64,000 nt of DNA from Sphingobium sp. SYK-6 (GCF_000283515.1 NC_015976.1:2946501-3010500); one strand, 5' to 3'; counted from the first letter of the stretch, positions 25,664 to 34,802 are shown. A program made the numbers and translations. Notes: generated by a model from the sequence alone, not told the origin.

Positions 25664-26560
25664 TCAGATCGCCACGGACGAATAGTCCATTCGCTCGAGA
25701 TCCGCGATCAGGCCCGGTCCACTCGGCTCCCAGCCGAGCAGTGCTCGGGTTCGGGCGCTGGATGCTGACATGTCGGTGGCTGCGAACATCGCGAACCAGC
25801 CGAAATGGGTCGCCGCATCTTCAGGAGACAGAGAAACGAGCGGAAGGTCGAGGCCAGCAGCAACGCTCGCCGCAATCTCGCGAAGGGCCACCCCTTCCTC
25901 CGCGACTGCCTGATAGCGTGCCCCCGGCTCGGCCCGCTCCAGCGCGAGGCGATAGAGCCGCGCCACGTCAAGGACATGGCCGGCGGACCAGCAGTTCTCG
26001 CCATCGCCGACATAGGCAACGACGCCCTTTTCCCGTGCCAGTTCCACATAAGGCGTGATCAGGCCCTGCTTCACCGTGTCATGCACTTGCGGAAGGCGAA
26101 CGACCGACAGGTTCACGCCCCTTTCAAGCAGCGCCTCGCCAGCCAGCTCAGCACTCGACCGGGGGTGGTGGCGGACGGTGAACAACGTCTCGACGGCCGG
26201 GCTGCCATCATCAGGCGCACCCATGATCACTGCCGAGGTGATGAGCAGTGGCCGCTCAGAGCCCCCGAGCACCGCGCCAAGCGCATCGATCACGTGACGA
26301 TCCTGTTCGCAGCTCGCCGCATATTTTGAGAAGTCATGATCGAAGGCGGTGTGGATGACAGCGTCGGCGCGCTCGGCGCCGGCGCGGATGCTCGCAAGGT
26401 CCTCCAGATTGCCGAGATGGGCCTGCGCGCCAGCGGCGGTCAGCGCGCGTGCGCCGGCCTCCGAGCGCGTAAGGCCGATCACCTCATGACCCGCACCCAG
26501 AAGCTCAGGCAGGATTCGCGAACCGATAAAGCCGGTGGCACCAGTGAGAAAGATACGCAT
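25664..26560 (-). CDS. NAD(P)-dependent SDR family oxidoreductase
   Basis: A 298-residue atypical short-chain dehydrogenase. MRIFLTGATGFIGSRILPEL is the nucleotide-binding start; ADAVIHTAFDHDFSKY and a C-terminal LLGWEPSGPGLIADLE are typical of NAD(P)-binding epimerase-like proteins. The classical YxxxK is not obvious, so activity may differ. ATG 26560 follows GGAGGAGTT. It is divergent from an MmyB-type regulator across about 100 bp, a pairing common in bacteria, where the regulator represses the reductase. Confidence 0.82.
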   Translation of the reverse strand: MRIFLTGATGFIGSRILPELLGAGHEVIGLTRSEAGARALTAAGAQAHLGNLEDLASIRAGAERADAVIHTAFDHDFSKYAASCEQDRHVIDALGAVLGGSERPLLITSAVIMGAPDDGSPAVETLFTVRHHPRSSAELAGEALLERGVNLSVVRLPQVHDTVKQGLITPYVELAREKGVVAYVGDGENCWSAGHVLDVARLYRLALERAEPGARYQAVAEEGVALREIAASVAAGLDLPLVSLSPEDAATHFGWFAMFAATDMSASSARTRALLGWEPSGPGLIADLERMDYSSVAI

Positions 26561-26613
26561 GGGGAACTCCTCCAGATTGACGGACCGCCCCATTCGGTGA
26601 GAAGGTATTCCTG

Positions 26614-26642
26614 TTAAAGTAGTGACTTTATCATGGTATAAT
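26614..26642 (+). promoter_or_regulatory. Promoter with operator dyad of the MmyB-type regulator
   Basis: TTAAAG (26614-26619), 17 bases, then a perfect TATAAT (26637-26642). Inside the spacer lies TAAAGT-AGTG-ACTTTA (26615-26630), a perfect 6-bp dyad covering the -35. The arrangement predicts autorepression of the regulator and control of the divergent SDR gene. Confidence 0.6.
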
Positions 26643-26658
26643 TATCGACAGGATTCGG

Positions 26659-27483
26659 ATGCCCCTCCAAGGCGAGAACCAGCTCGGCACATTCCTGCGC
26701 GATCGGCGCATGCGCCTTGACCCGGCGACCTTCGGCTTTCAGCCGGGGCGCCGGCGCACCCCCGGCCTGCGCCGGGAGGAGGTCGCCCAGCGTGCGAACA
26801 TCAGCCCCACCTGGTATACCTGGCTGGAGCAGGGTCGTGGCGGCGCGCCGTCCGCCGATGTGCTGGACCGGATCGCCACCGGCCTGATGCTCACCGAGCC
26901 GGAGCGCGATCATCTCCACATCCTCGCGTTCGGACATCCTCCTGAGGCGCGCTATCGCCAGCACGAAGGCATCACGCCGCGCCTGCAGCGCGTGCTGGAC
27001 GCCATGCCGCACAGCCCCGCCATCATCCGGACGGCGACCTGGGATGTCGTCGCCTGGAACAAGGCGGCGACGCTGGTGCTGGCCAACTATGCCGAGCTGC
27101 CGCGCGAGGGGCGCAACGTCCTGCGCCTGATCTTCGCCGATGAACGGGTCCGTGCCGCGCAGGAGGACTGGCGCAACGTGGCGCGCTACGTCGTCAGCAC
27201 CTTCCGAGCCGATGCCGCGCGCGCTGGGGCCGGTCTGGAAATCCGGCAGCTGGTCGATGAGCTGTCAGCCTCGAGCGCCGAATTCAGGGCGCTGTGGAAT
27301 GACAATGAAGTCATGGGACACGGCGAAGGCACCAAACGACTTCATCACCCCGTGCTGGGCACGGTCGACCTGGAATTCTCCACCTTCGCGGTCGAAGGAC
27401 GATCCGATCTCATCATGATGGTCTACAATCCGACGATACCGCGAACGATCGAGCGCATTCAGGCGCTGGTTGCGGAGGCATGA
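26659..27483 (+). CDS. XRE/MmyB-type helix-turn-helix regulator
   Basis: A 274-residue regulator. The N-terminal XRE domain contains RRTPGLRREEVAQRANISPT with WYTWLEQGR, the characteristic opening of MmyB-like proteins. The C-terminal ligand-binding domain has WDVVAWNKAATLVLANYAEL and RNVLRLIFADERVRAAQEDW. Divergent from the SDR gene at 25664-26560, with an operator-like dyad over its promoter. It probably binds a small hydrophobic ligand and derepresses the reductase. Confidence 0.88.
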   Translation: MPLQGENQLGTFLRDRRMRLDPATFGFQPGRRRTPGLRREEVAQRANISPTWYTWLEQGRGGAPSADVLDRIATGLMLTEPERDHLHILAFGHPPEARYRQHEGITPRLQRVLDAMPHSPAIIRTATWDVVAWNKAATLVLANYAELPREGRNVLRLIFADERVRAAQEDWRNVARYVVSTFRADAARAGAGLEIRQLVDELSASSAEFRALWNDNEVMGHGEGTKRLHHPVLGTVDLEFSTFAVEGRSDLIMMVYNPTIPRTIERIQALVAEA

Positions 27484-27628
27484 AGTGGAGATTTTCGAAC
27501 GGACATTCGAACATCGATCTGCGCTTCCCGACAGCGGACGCCCGTTCACCCCCCGTTGAAAGTGGCGCGAGCTTGGCGGATCCGCGACAGCGATGGCATC
27601 GCCCCCCCCAAACTGAACCCTCCAAAAA

Positions 27629-27668
27629 GTAGATTGCAACCTAATATTCTAATCAGTAGATTGCTACC
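27629..27668 (+). promoter_or_regulatory. Tandem 13-bp operator-like repeats before TBDT
   Basis: GTAGATTGCAACC (27629-27641) and GTAGATTGCTACC (27656-27668) differ by one base and start 27 bp apart. The second contains the perfect dyad GTAG-ATTG-CTAC. They stand in an unusually AT-rich 60-bp stretch just ahead of the receptor gene, so they are probably regulator sites in the promoter. The MarR gene in the same cluster is the first candidate for the binding protein. Confidence 0.55.
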
Positions 27669-27696
27669 GGAATAAAAATAACTGGGAGAGTGAAGC

Positions 27697-30633
27697 ATGA
27701 GGGATTCCGTCAAGCGGCTGCTCGCACATTCGAGCGTGGCAGCTTTTGCAGTCGTATTGTGCGCGGGCGTTCAGCCCGTGCACGCTCAGGCGCAGGAAAG
27801 CGCGACTGACGTTCCGGCCGAGAGTGGCACGTCAAACGAAGCGATCATCGTGACGGGATCGCGCATCGTGTCCGGTTTCGATCGGCCTACACCGGTCTCT
27901 GTGATGGACGGCGCGAGGCTCGAGGAGCGAGGCTCCGCGAATATCGGCGATGCTCTTGCTGAAATGCCCGCGTTCCGCGCGACAAACACGCCGGCCTCGA
28001 CTGGCCTTGCAGCAGCAGCTGGCTATGTCGGCGGCCGTATCCTCGATTTGCGTGGTCTTGGCGCTGTTCGCACACTGACACTGGTCGACGGCAAACGCTT
28101 CGTTCCCTCGACCACGCAGGCGACGGTCGACACCAACATGATTCCATCGATCCTGCTTCAGCGCGCCGAGGTCGTCACCGGCGGCGCCTCTGCCGTTTAT
28201 GGATCGGACGCGGTTTCCGGCGTCGTCAACCTGCTCATCGACAAGAATTTGACGGGCTACAAACTAGCCGGCCAGATCGGCTTTTCCGAATATGGCGACA
28301 ATTATACCCGCCAGTTCGGCGGCGCCGCGGGCTGGGCGCTGGGCGACCGGCTGCACCTCGTCGTCGGCGGCGAATATGAGCGCAGCAGCGGCGTGGAGGC
28401 CTGCCCGGAGCGCGAATGGTGCGCTAATGGCTTCATCAACGTGGGCCGCAATCCGCTTCGCCCAGGTCAGACGGCCACCATTCCGGCCAATAATATGCGC
28501 CGCGCCGCGACGCCCTGGAGCGCTTCGTATAATGGGGTGACCACCCCGCCCGCTTCTGCATATGTCGGCAACTTCGTGCCCTCGCTGCGCCCGATTGACG
28601 GCATTACTTTCGGCGCGGATGGAACGCCGCGCCGCTTCCAGTTCGGCACGCACGTCAATTCACTCTATCAATTTGGCGGCGAGAGCGACGGGCCGGGCGA
28701 GAATATCTATTTCGACTTTCCCATCGTCTCGCCGACCGAACGCTGGGCAGCAATGGGCTATCTCACCTTCGAGGCCACGCCCGCACTCACGCTGGAGCTC
28801 GGCGTCAATTACGGCCATGGCGAAGGCGACCATCGTGCGCCCGCCTATCGCAACACCGCAATCACCATCCGTGACGACAATGCTTTCCTGCCGCGCTCGT
28901 CCGACCCGACGCTCGATATCCCGACAATTCTCGCGCAAAACGGCCTCACCAGCTTCACGCTGGGCAAGGGGTTCAAGGATATCGGCTCCTCGCCAATCCA
29001 TGTGCGCAACAATGTCCTGCGCATTGTCGGCTCGGCCGCCTATGAGATCGACAGCAACTGGCGCGCGGATCTTTATTATCAGTTCGGTCGCAATGATTTC
29101 CGCAGCGACCTGACCAATGGCGTCGTGACGAGCCGCATGCTGAACGCCCTGGATTCGGTCCGGAATTCCTCAGGTCAGGCGGTGTGCCGGATCAACGCGG
29201 ATGGCATCACGACCAATGACGATCCGAGCTGCGTCGCGCTCAATCCGTTCGGTTTTGCAAACCAGCCGAATTTTGAAGACGCCAAAGCCTATGTGACGGC
29301 CAACGCCTTCCAGACCAACATCACGACGGAGCATGTCGTTGCCGCGAACCTGACGGGGTCTCTGATCGATCTCCCCGCCGGCAAACTCGGTATCGCGATC
29401 GGCGGCGAATATCGCAGCGACAATGTCGAGGGCGACACGGATGCGCTCTCGCAGGCGGGCCGCTTCTTCACCGGCGGCGGTTCGACCATCTCCGGCAAGA
29501 TCGACGTTGCGGAAGTCTATGCCGAAGCGGAAGTGCCGTTGCTGGCAGACATGACCGCGTTCCAGGAACTGGGCATCAGCGGCGCCATCCGTCGGACCCA
29601 TTACAACCGCTCGAGCGCGACTGCGGAGAGCAGCAGCGTGAATGCCACGACCTGGAAGGTGGGCGGCACGTGGGCGCCGATCGATGCCATTCGCTTCCGC
29701 GTGACCCGCTCGCGTGACATCCGCGCGCCCAACGTCGCGGAACTGTTCGGACCGCTCACCAACACGCAGGGCATTGTCACTGACGTCGGCCGTGAAGGCG
29801 TTCAGGCTGTTGTCCCGATCACGCTGGGCTCCAATCCGGATCTGCGTCCGGAGAAGGCCGATACCTTCACGGTGGGCGTCGTCCTCGCGCCCCGGGGCGG
29901 TTTTCTGGGCCGCTTCCGCTTGTCCGTCGATTATTACGACATTCAGATCGACGATGCGATCAGCACACTGGGTCAGCAGAATATCGTCGCGCGCTGCGCC
30001 GAGGGCGATGCGCAGAGCTGCGCGCTTGTTACGCGTGACGCGGACCGCGTGATCACGAATATTCGCGATACATTTCAGAATGTTAATGAGCTGATTGCAC
30101 GGGGCTACGACATCGAGCTGGCCTATCGTCAACCGCTTGGTGGCAATATGCTGAATCTGCGCGTGCTCGCATCCCATGTGAAGGATCTGATCACGGTGGA
30201 TGCCGTCGGGCCGACCGAACGCGCGGGGCAGACTGGCCTGCGCGGCGGCACGCCTCCGGGTATTCCCGACTGGACCATCGACGGCACGGCTACGCTCGAT
30301 ATCGGCGAGCGCTTCTCGATGACCGCGAATGCCCGCTGGATCAATGACGGCTTCTACAACGCTGCTTTCGTGGGCGCCGAGCAACCCGGCTTTGCCATCG
30401 GGTCGGCGAACAGTTCCAACACCAACGCCATGCCCGGCCGCATCTATCTGAACCTGCTCGGCACGGTGAAGGTGCCGATCACTCAGGATAACCGGATGGA
30501 CGTGTATTTCGGCGTCGACAATGTCTTCGACAAGGATCCGCCGAACTATCCAGGTGCGAACGGCAGCGGTAATAACGTGCTGTTCAATCCCGTCGGTCGG
30601 ATGTTCAAGGCCGGCGTGCGCGCAGCATTCTGA
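27697..30633 (+). CDS. TonB-dependent receptor heading the aconitase X cluster
   Basis: A 978-residue receptor with signal peptide (HAQA near residue 32), a TonB-box-like AIIVTGSRIV, a plug with TLTLVDGKRFVPSTTQ and RAEVVTGGASAVYGSDAVSG, and a barrel ending in GVRAAF. It is clearly related to the receptor at 16438-19326 (same plug signatures, similar size). The gene is followed by a hairpin and then by MFS, MarR and aconitase X genes, suggesting import of an organic acid or its conjugate. No iron-related neighbours are present. Confidence 0.88.
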   Translation: MRDSVKRLLAHSSVAAFAVVLCAGVQPVHAQAQESATDVPAESGTSNEAIIVTGSRIVSGFDRPTPVSVMDGARLEERGSANIGDALAEMPAFRATNTPASTGLAAAAGYVGGRILDLRGLGAVRTLTLVDGKRFVPSTTQATVDTNMIPSILLQRAEVVTGGASAVYGSDAVSGVVNLLIDKNLTGYKLAGQIGFSEYGDNYTRQFGGAAGWALGDRLHLVVGGEYERSSGVEACPEREWCANGFINVGRNPLRPGQTATIPANNMRRAATPWSASYNGVTTPPASAYVGNFVPSLRPIDGITFGADGTPRRFQFGTHVNSLYQFGGESDGPGENIYFDFPIVSPTERWAAMGYLTFEATPALTLELGVNYGHGEGDHRAPAYRNTAITIRDDNAFLPRSSDPTLDIPTILAQNGLTSFTLGKGFKDIGSSPIHVRNNVLRIVGSAAYEIDSNWRADLYYQFGRNDFRSDLTNGVVTSRMLNALDSVRNSSGQAVCRINADGITTNDDPSCVALNPFGFANQPNFEDAKAYVTANAFQTNITTEHVVAANLTGSLIDLPAGKLGIAIGGEYRSDNVEGDTDALSQAGRFFTGGGSTISGKIDVAEVYAEAEVPLLADMTAFQELGISGAIRRTHYNRSSATAESSSVNATTWKVGGTWAPIDAIRFRVTRSRDIRAPNVAELFGPLTNTQGIVTDVGREGVQAVVPITLGSNPDLRPEKADTFTVGVVLAPRGGFLGRFRLSVDYYDIQIDDAISTLGQQNIVARCAEGDAQSCALVTRDADRVITNIRDTFQNVNELIARGYDIELAYRQPLGGNMLNLRVLASHVKDLITVDAVGPTERAGQTGLRGGTPPGIPDWTIDGTATLDIGERFSMTANARWINDGFYNAAFVGAEQPGFAIGSANSSNTNAMPGRIYLNLLGTVKVPITQDNRMDVYFGVDNVFDKDPPNYPGANGSGNNVLFNPVGRMFKAGVRAAF

Positions 30634-30640
30634 TCCATTC

Positions 30641-30670
30641 AGGCGCCGGGCCTGCGAAGGTCCGGCGCCT
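30641..30670 (+). terminator. Strong hairpin just after the TBDT stop codon
   Basis: AGGCGCCGG (30641-30649) and CCGGCGCCT (30662-30670) form a perfect 9-bp GC-rich stem with a 12-base loop, 8 bases after the TGA. No run of T follows, so it is more likely a transcript-stabilising or partial attenuator hairpin than a full intrinsic terminator. It would allow higher receptor than carrier expression. Confidence 0.5.
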
Positions 30671-30847
30671 CCTGGCCATCCAACGCGAGGCAGTCATGTT
30701 CGATCGATGCTCCAGTAACAGGCCGCACATTCTGCCGCTCGGGGCCTTTGTCCCCGCTCTCGGGCCAGCCCCCCATCGTCGGGCCCGGGGCGCGGTCCGC
30801 CGGACGGATGCGCACGCGCCTCGCACCGCTGGACAGGACGCCTGATC

Positions 30848-32221
30848 ATGGCCCGCACGCCCCGCTCGATCGACATCGCGTCGTTCATCAATGATCGCAA
30901 GCTTGGCCCGTTCAATTACAAGCTGATCGTGCTCTCGTGGCTGATCACCGTGTTCGACGGATTCGACATGATGCTCATCAGCTTCACCGCACCCTGGATG
31001 CGGGACGATCTGGGCCTCTCCACCCACATGCTGGGCAATGTCTTCTCGGCGGGTCTGGTCGGTATGATGGTGGGCGGGTTCGCCCTGGCCTATATCGGGG
31101 ACAGGATCGGGCGGCGGCAGACGATCATCTGGGCCGCCTTCGCCTTTGGCATTCTCACCGCCGCGACCAGCTTCGCGGAAAACTACGAGCAGCTGCTGTT
31201 GCTGCGCTTTCTCGATGGGTTCGCGATCGGCGGCATGCTGCCGCTCGCATGGGCGCTAAACATCGAATATGTGCCGGCCAGATATCGCTCCACGGTCGTG
31301 ACCGTCATCATGATGGGATATAGCATCGGCTCCTCGCTCGCGGGGCCGGTCACCGTGTGGCTCGCGCCCGATTACGGGTGGGAGGGCGTGTTCATCTTCG
31401 GCGGTATCGGCACCATCGTCTGCGCTTTCGGCCTGCTCTTGTGGCTGCCGGAATCCGTGCGCTTTCTTGCCTCCAAGAACCTCAAGCCGCAGGTGATCGC
31501 CGCGACTCTCAACAAGATCGACCCGGCGCTGAAAGCCGCGCCGCAGGATCGTTTCCTGCTGTCGGACGAGAAGAAGGACGAGGGCAATTTCACAGTCGGC
31601 AAACTGTTCACCGGCGACCTCAAATGGCTGACGCCCCTTTTGTGGATCGGCTACATCGCCAGCACGCTCGCGGTCTATTTCAAGGCCAACTGGGGACCGA
31701 TCGTCTATGAGGATCTGCAGTTCTCGCGCGAGACGGCCGCCTATGTCTCGTCCATCGGCGGCGTGGCAGGCGCGGTGCTGGGGCTGTTGCTGATGCGCTT
31801 TACCGATGGCAAGGGCCCCTATGCGGTCGCCTTCTATCCGGCCATCGCCTTCCCCCTGCTGCTGCTCGTCGGCCTCGTGCCGATGGACCCCGCGGTCTTC
31901 CTTGCCGTCTCGGTGGCGGCGACCAGCTTTGTGGGCGGCGCGCATTTCGGCATTCTTTCGATCGCAGGGGTCTTCTACCCCTCCTCGATCCGTGCGAACG
32001 GCGCCGGCTGGGCCACCTCCATCGCCAAGATCGGCGGCATCGCCGGGCCGATCGTCGGCGCTTATGTGCTGTCCAGCGGCCTTCCCATCGTGCGCAGCTT
32101 CGCTATCCTGGCGCTGTGTCCCGCCGCGCTTGCCTTGTGCGCCTTCGGCATCGGCGCCATCGTGAAACGGCGCCGGACGCCGACGGCCCCTCCGGCTCCC
32201 CATCTGGCTGAGGCGAACTGA
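30848..32221 (+). CDS. MFS transporter, AAHS (aromatic/organic acid) type
   Basis: A 457-residue twelve-helix carrier. Helix 1 reads LITVFDGFDMMLISFTAPWM, loop 2-3 is ALAYIGDRIGRRQ, and LLRFLDGFAIGGMLPLAWAL precedes helix 5; the mid-protein LLLWLPESVRFLA is also typical of the aromatic acid:H+ symporter family. Lying between the receptor and the aconitase X genes, it is the likely inner-membrane step of substrate uptake. Start ATG follows GGACAGGA. Confidence 0.86.
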   Translation: MARTPRSIDIASFINDRKLGPFNYKLIVLSWLITVFDGFDMMLISFTAPWMRDDLGLSTHMLGNVFSAGLVGMMVGGFALAYIGDRIGRRQTIIWAAFAFGILTAATSFAENYEQLLLLRFLDGFAIGGMLPLAWALNIEYVPARYRSTVVTVIMMGYSIGSSLAGPVTVWLAPDYGWEGVFIFGGIGTIVCAFGLLLWLPESVRFLASKNLKPQVIAATLNKIDPALKAAPQDRFLLSDEKKDEGNFTVGKLFTGDLKWLTPLLWIGYIASTLAVYFKANWGPIVYEDLQFSRETAAYVSSIGGVAGAVLGLLLMRFTDGKGPYAVAFYPAIAFPLLLLVGLVPMDPAVFLAVSVAATSFVGGAHFGILSIAGVFYPSSIRANGAGWATSIAKIGGIAGPIVGAYVLSSGLPIVRSFAILALCPAALALCAFGIGAIVKRRRTPTAPPAPHLAEAN

Positions 32222-32279
32222 GCATCATGGTCCTGCTGGCATCCCGCATGAGACAAACGGGTCGCAGAGGGCCTCGCCC

Positions 32280-32867
32280 GTGAAAGAGCAGCGACGCACC
32301 AAGAAGGCGGAAGGCGGAGAGAGCCCCGAGCAGTCACCCGGCGTTGCGAAGAACGGCTTCTACGGCGGCTATCCCAAGGACCAGGCCGAGCGCCATTTGC
32401 GGAACTTCTACACGACCACCGTTCCGGATGCGCAGGATGTGTTCAATTTTCGTACGACGCGAGCGCTCGTGGTCGCTGGGCGACGCTGGCGCAAGCTGGC
32501 GAACGACCGGCTCAAGCCGATCGGGCAGAACATGGCCCGCTGGGAAACGCTCTACCTCATGGCAAGCTCGGAGGATGAGATCAGCCAGGGTGAACTCGCC
32601 CGTGTGGTCGGCGTCGAAGGGCCGACCATGGTATCGATGCTGAACTCGCTCGCGCGTGATGAACTCATTGATCGTTACCAGAGCAAGATTGATCGCCGCA
32701 TCACGCACAACCGTATCACGGAGAAGGGCATCCAGGTGGCGCAGAACATCATGGCCATCACGAACAAGCTGCGCAGCGAAGTGCTCCGGGACATCGATCC
32801 GGCCAAGCTCGCGGTGACGCTGGAAGTGCTGGAGCAGATCCATTTTCGGTTGGACGAACTGAGCTAA
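32280..32867 (+). CDS. MarR family transcriptional regulator
   Basis: A 195-residue winged-helix protein. The MarR core has MARWETLYLMASSEDEISQG, the recognition stretch ELARVVGVEGPTMVSMLNSL and the wing DRRITHNRITEKG. About 60 extra N-terminal residues (GFYGGYPKDQAERHLRNFYT) precede it, longer than usual. The start is a GTG; upstream ATGs are out of frame. It is embedded in the plus-strand cluster between the carrier and aconitase X genes, 58 bp after the former. The repeats at 27629-27668 are candidate sites. Confidence 0.85.
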   Translation: MKEQRRTKKAEGGESPEQSPGVAKNGFYGGYPKDQAERHLRNFYTTTVPDAQDVFNFRTTRALVVAGRRWRKLANDRLKPIGQNMARWETLYLMASSEDEISQGELARVVGVEGPTMVSMLNSLARDELIDRYQSKIDRRITHNRITEKGIQVAQNIMAITNKLRSEVLRDIDPAKLAVTLEVLEQIHFRLDELS

Positions 32868-32906
32868 CTGAGAAGCATTCATTGGAATGATGTCGGAGAC
32901 GGAAAG

Positions 32907-34196
32907 ATGGTCAAACTGACAGATGCGGAACAGGCGATGCTTGATGGGCAAGCCGGAGCGGCAACAAGCAAAGCCATGGAATTGCTCATCCGCTATGCCG
33001 ATGCGCTGGGTGCCGAGCGCTTCGTCGAGACGAACAATGTCGCGGGCGTTCCCGGCTCCGCGCTACAATGGGTGAAGGATCATTATGCGGCCGACGGCGG
33101 CGATTATCGCGCCGTCTTCTCGCGCTTCGACCTGGATTCCGACGAGGTCGTGGACGTGCCGCGCATGAACGCGTTCTCCTGTCATCTGCAGGGCGGGATG
33201 GACCCCGCGCTCTGGCAGGAGCAGGGCATGAGCGCGGATGCGCATGCCAATTTCGTGTCCGACGAAGCCGAGGTGGCCGCGCACGGCATTCAGATCCTCA
33301 AGACCTGCACGCCATATCTGGCCGGGAATGTGCCCGTCATGGGCGAGCATTGCGCATGGATGGAATCGAGTGCTGTCGTCTTCGCCAATTCGGTGATCGG
33401 CGCGCGCACCAATTGCGAAGGCCGCGAATCCACCAGCGCCGCAATGCTGGCCAAGCGCATTCCGGACTGGGGCTTCCATCGGGATGACTTCCGGAAGGGG
33501 CAGCATCGCGTCAGCGTGGAGATGCCGGTGGACTCGATCTTCGAGTGGGGCATGCTCGGCTATTTCGTAGGTGACGCCGTGCAGGATACCATCCCGGTCA
33601 TCACTGGCGACATCAGCAACCCAAGTCTCATTCGCCACAAGCATTTCGGCGCAGCGGCCGCATCCTCCGGCGGGGTCGAAATGTATCACATGGTCGGCAT
33701 CACGCCGGAAGCACCCAGCGTCGAGCATGCCTTTGGCGGTGCGGCGCGTGGCGAGCATTTCGTCTATGACGCCGCTGCCCGGCGACGCATCTATGAGACG
33801 CTCAACAGCGTCGGCCAGAGCGAGGATGTCGACTATGTCATGCTCGGCTGCCCGCATTATTCCATTGAACAGATCGCTCAGGCGGCAGCGCTCATCGAGG
33901 GGCGAAAGGTTCATGCCAATTGCGCGCTGTGGATTTTCACGAGCCGCGCCGTCAAGGCGACGGCGGACGCGAACGGCTACACCAGGATCCTGCGTGACGC
34001 GGGCGCCTATCTGATGACCGACACCTGCTCCGCGATCAGCCAGGCCGTCCCGAAGGGCACGAAAGTGGCCGCCCTCGATAGCGCCAAGCAGGTCCACTAT
34101 CTGCCCGCGATGATGGGCATCGAAGGTTGGTACGGCACGACGGCCGAATGCATCGACGCTGCCTGTACCGGCAAGTGGAAAGGAAAACTGGCATGA
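32907..34196 (+). CDS. Aconitase X family hydro-lyase, large subunit
   Basis: A 429-residue AcnX catalytic-domain (formerly DUF521) protein. It begins VKLTDAEQAMLDGQAGAATS, a hallmark of the family; the expected metal or cluster cysteines are seen in GARTNCEGRES, YVMLGCPHYS and MTDTCSAI. Characterised relatives are cis-3-hydroxy-L-proline dehydratase in bacteria and mevalonate 5-phosphate dehydratase in archaea, both dehydrating a hydroxy acid. Here the small subunit is a separate gene whose ATG overlaps the stop (ATGA). No proline or mevalonate genes are nearby, so the substrate is open; the receptor, carrier and MarR genes upstream suggest a transported organic acid. Confidence 0.87.
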   Translation: MVKLTDAEQAMLDGQAGAATSKAMELLIRYADALGAERFVETNNVAGVPGSALQWVKDHYAADGGDYRAVFSRFDLDSDEVVDVPRMNAFSCHLQGGMDPALWQEQGMSADAHANFVSDEAEVAAHGIQILKTCTPYLAGNVPVMGEHCAWMESSAVVFANSVIGARTNCEGRESTSAAMLAKRIPDWGFHRDDFRKGQHRVSVEMPVDSIFEWGMLGYFVGDAVQDTIPVITGDISNPSLIRHKHFGAAAASSGGVEMYHMVGITPEAPSVEHAFGGAARGEHFVYDAAARRRIYETLNSVGQSEDVDYVMLGCPHYSIEQIAQAAALIEGRKVHANCALWIFTSRAVKATADANGYTRILRDAGAYLMTDTCSAISQAVPKGTKVAALDSAKQVHYLPAMMGIEGWYGTTAECIDAACTGKWKGKLA

Positions 34197-34624
34197 CCCA
34201 GCTTCTGGAGAAGCCTCGGATCGTCCTGCGCGGCCGCAAGGTCGTGGGCGGCGTCGCTGAGGGCGAGGCGCTTGTGACGCGACAGACCATCTCCGGCTGG
34301 GGTGGCGTCAATCTCATGAACGGAACTGTCATCGAAACCCGGCACGAGCTCAAGGGCCAGAGCTTCGCGGGCAAGGTTCTCGTTTTTCCCGGCGCCAAGG
34401 GCTCGTCTGGCTGGTCCGGTATCTTCCACATGGCCAAGCTGCGCGGCATGGCCCCGGTTGCAATGGTGTTCAACATCATGACGACCAAGGCTGCGGTGGT
34501 CATGCGGACACCTGCGGTCACGGACTGCGACCAGGATCCGCTGGATCATATCCGGACCGGCGACTGGGTCCGCGTCGATGGCGACGCGGGGAGAATCACT
34601 ATATGGGACCGCAAGCCGGATTGA
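34193..34624 (+). CDS. Aconitase X family hydro-lyase, small (swivel) subunit
   Basis: A 143-residue protein corresponding to the DUF126 swivel domain of aconitase X. The motifs are LRGRKVVGGVAEGEALVT near the start and GKVLVFPGAKGSSGWSG near residues 60-76, which includes the conserved active-site Ser region; IRTGDWVRVDGDAGRITI closes the domain. The ATG at 34193 overlaps the large-subunit stop by 4 bp, as expected for subunits of one enzyme; the longer open frame inside the large-subunit gene is rejected. It is the last gene of the plus-strand cluster. Confidence 0.87.
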   Translation: MTQLLEKPRIVLRGRKVVGGVAEGEALVTRQTISGWGGVNLMNGTVIETRHELKGQSFAGKVLVFPGAKGSSGWSGIFHMAKLRGMAPVAMVFNIMTTKAAVVMRTPAVTDCDQDPLDHIRTGDWVRVDGDAGRITIWDRKPD

Positions 34625-34719
34625 AGCGATCGCTGCCTCGTTTTCCGCTGAGCGCTGGCCTGTATGCGCCGCAGTGTGCTGAGGAGGCCGGCCCACAAAT
34701 TGAGCCTGATCTCTGAGCC

Positions 34720-34757
34720 GATCTTTCTCCGTCCCAGATGGGACCTGGCGAAAGACC
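34720..34757. terminator. Bidirectional hairpin between convergent clusters
   Basis: GATCTTTC...GAAAGACC (34720-34727 and 34750-34757) encloses GTCCCA-GA-TGGGAC (34731-34744), forming a long, nearly continuous stem between the convergent small-subunit and TBDT genes. It could end transcription from both sides, though the T-runs are short. Confidence 0.45.
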
Positions 34758-34802
34758 GACCCAGAGATGACCGGTGTCGGCGATGACGACGCCGTCTAAG
34801 GT

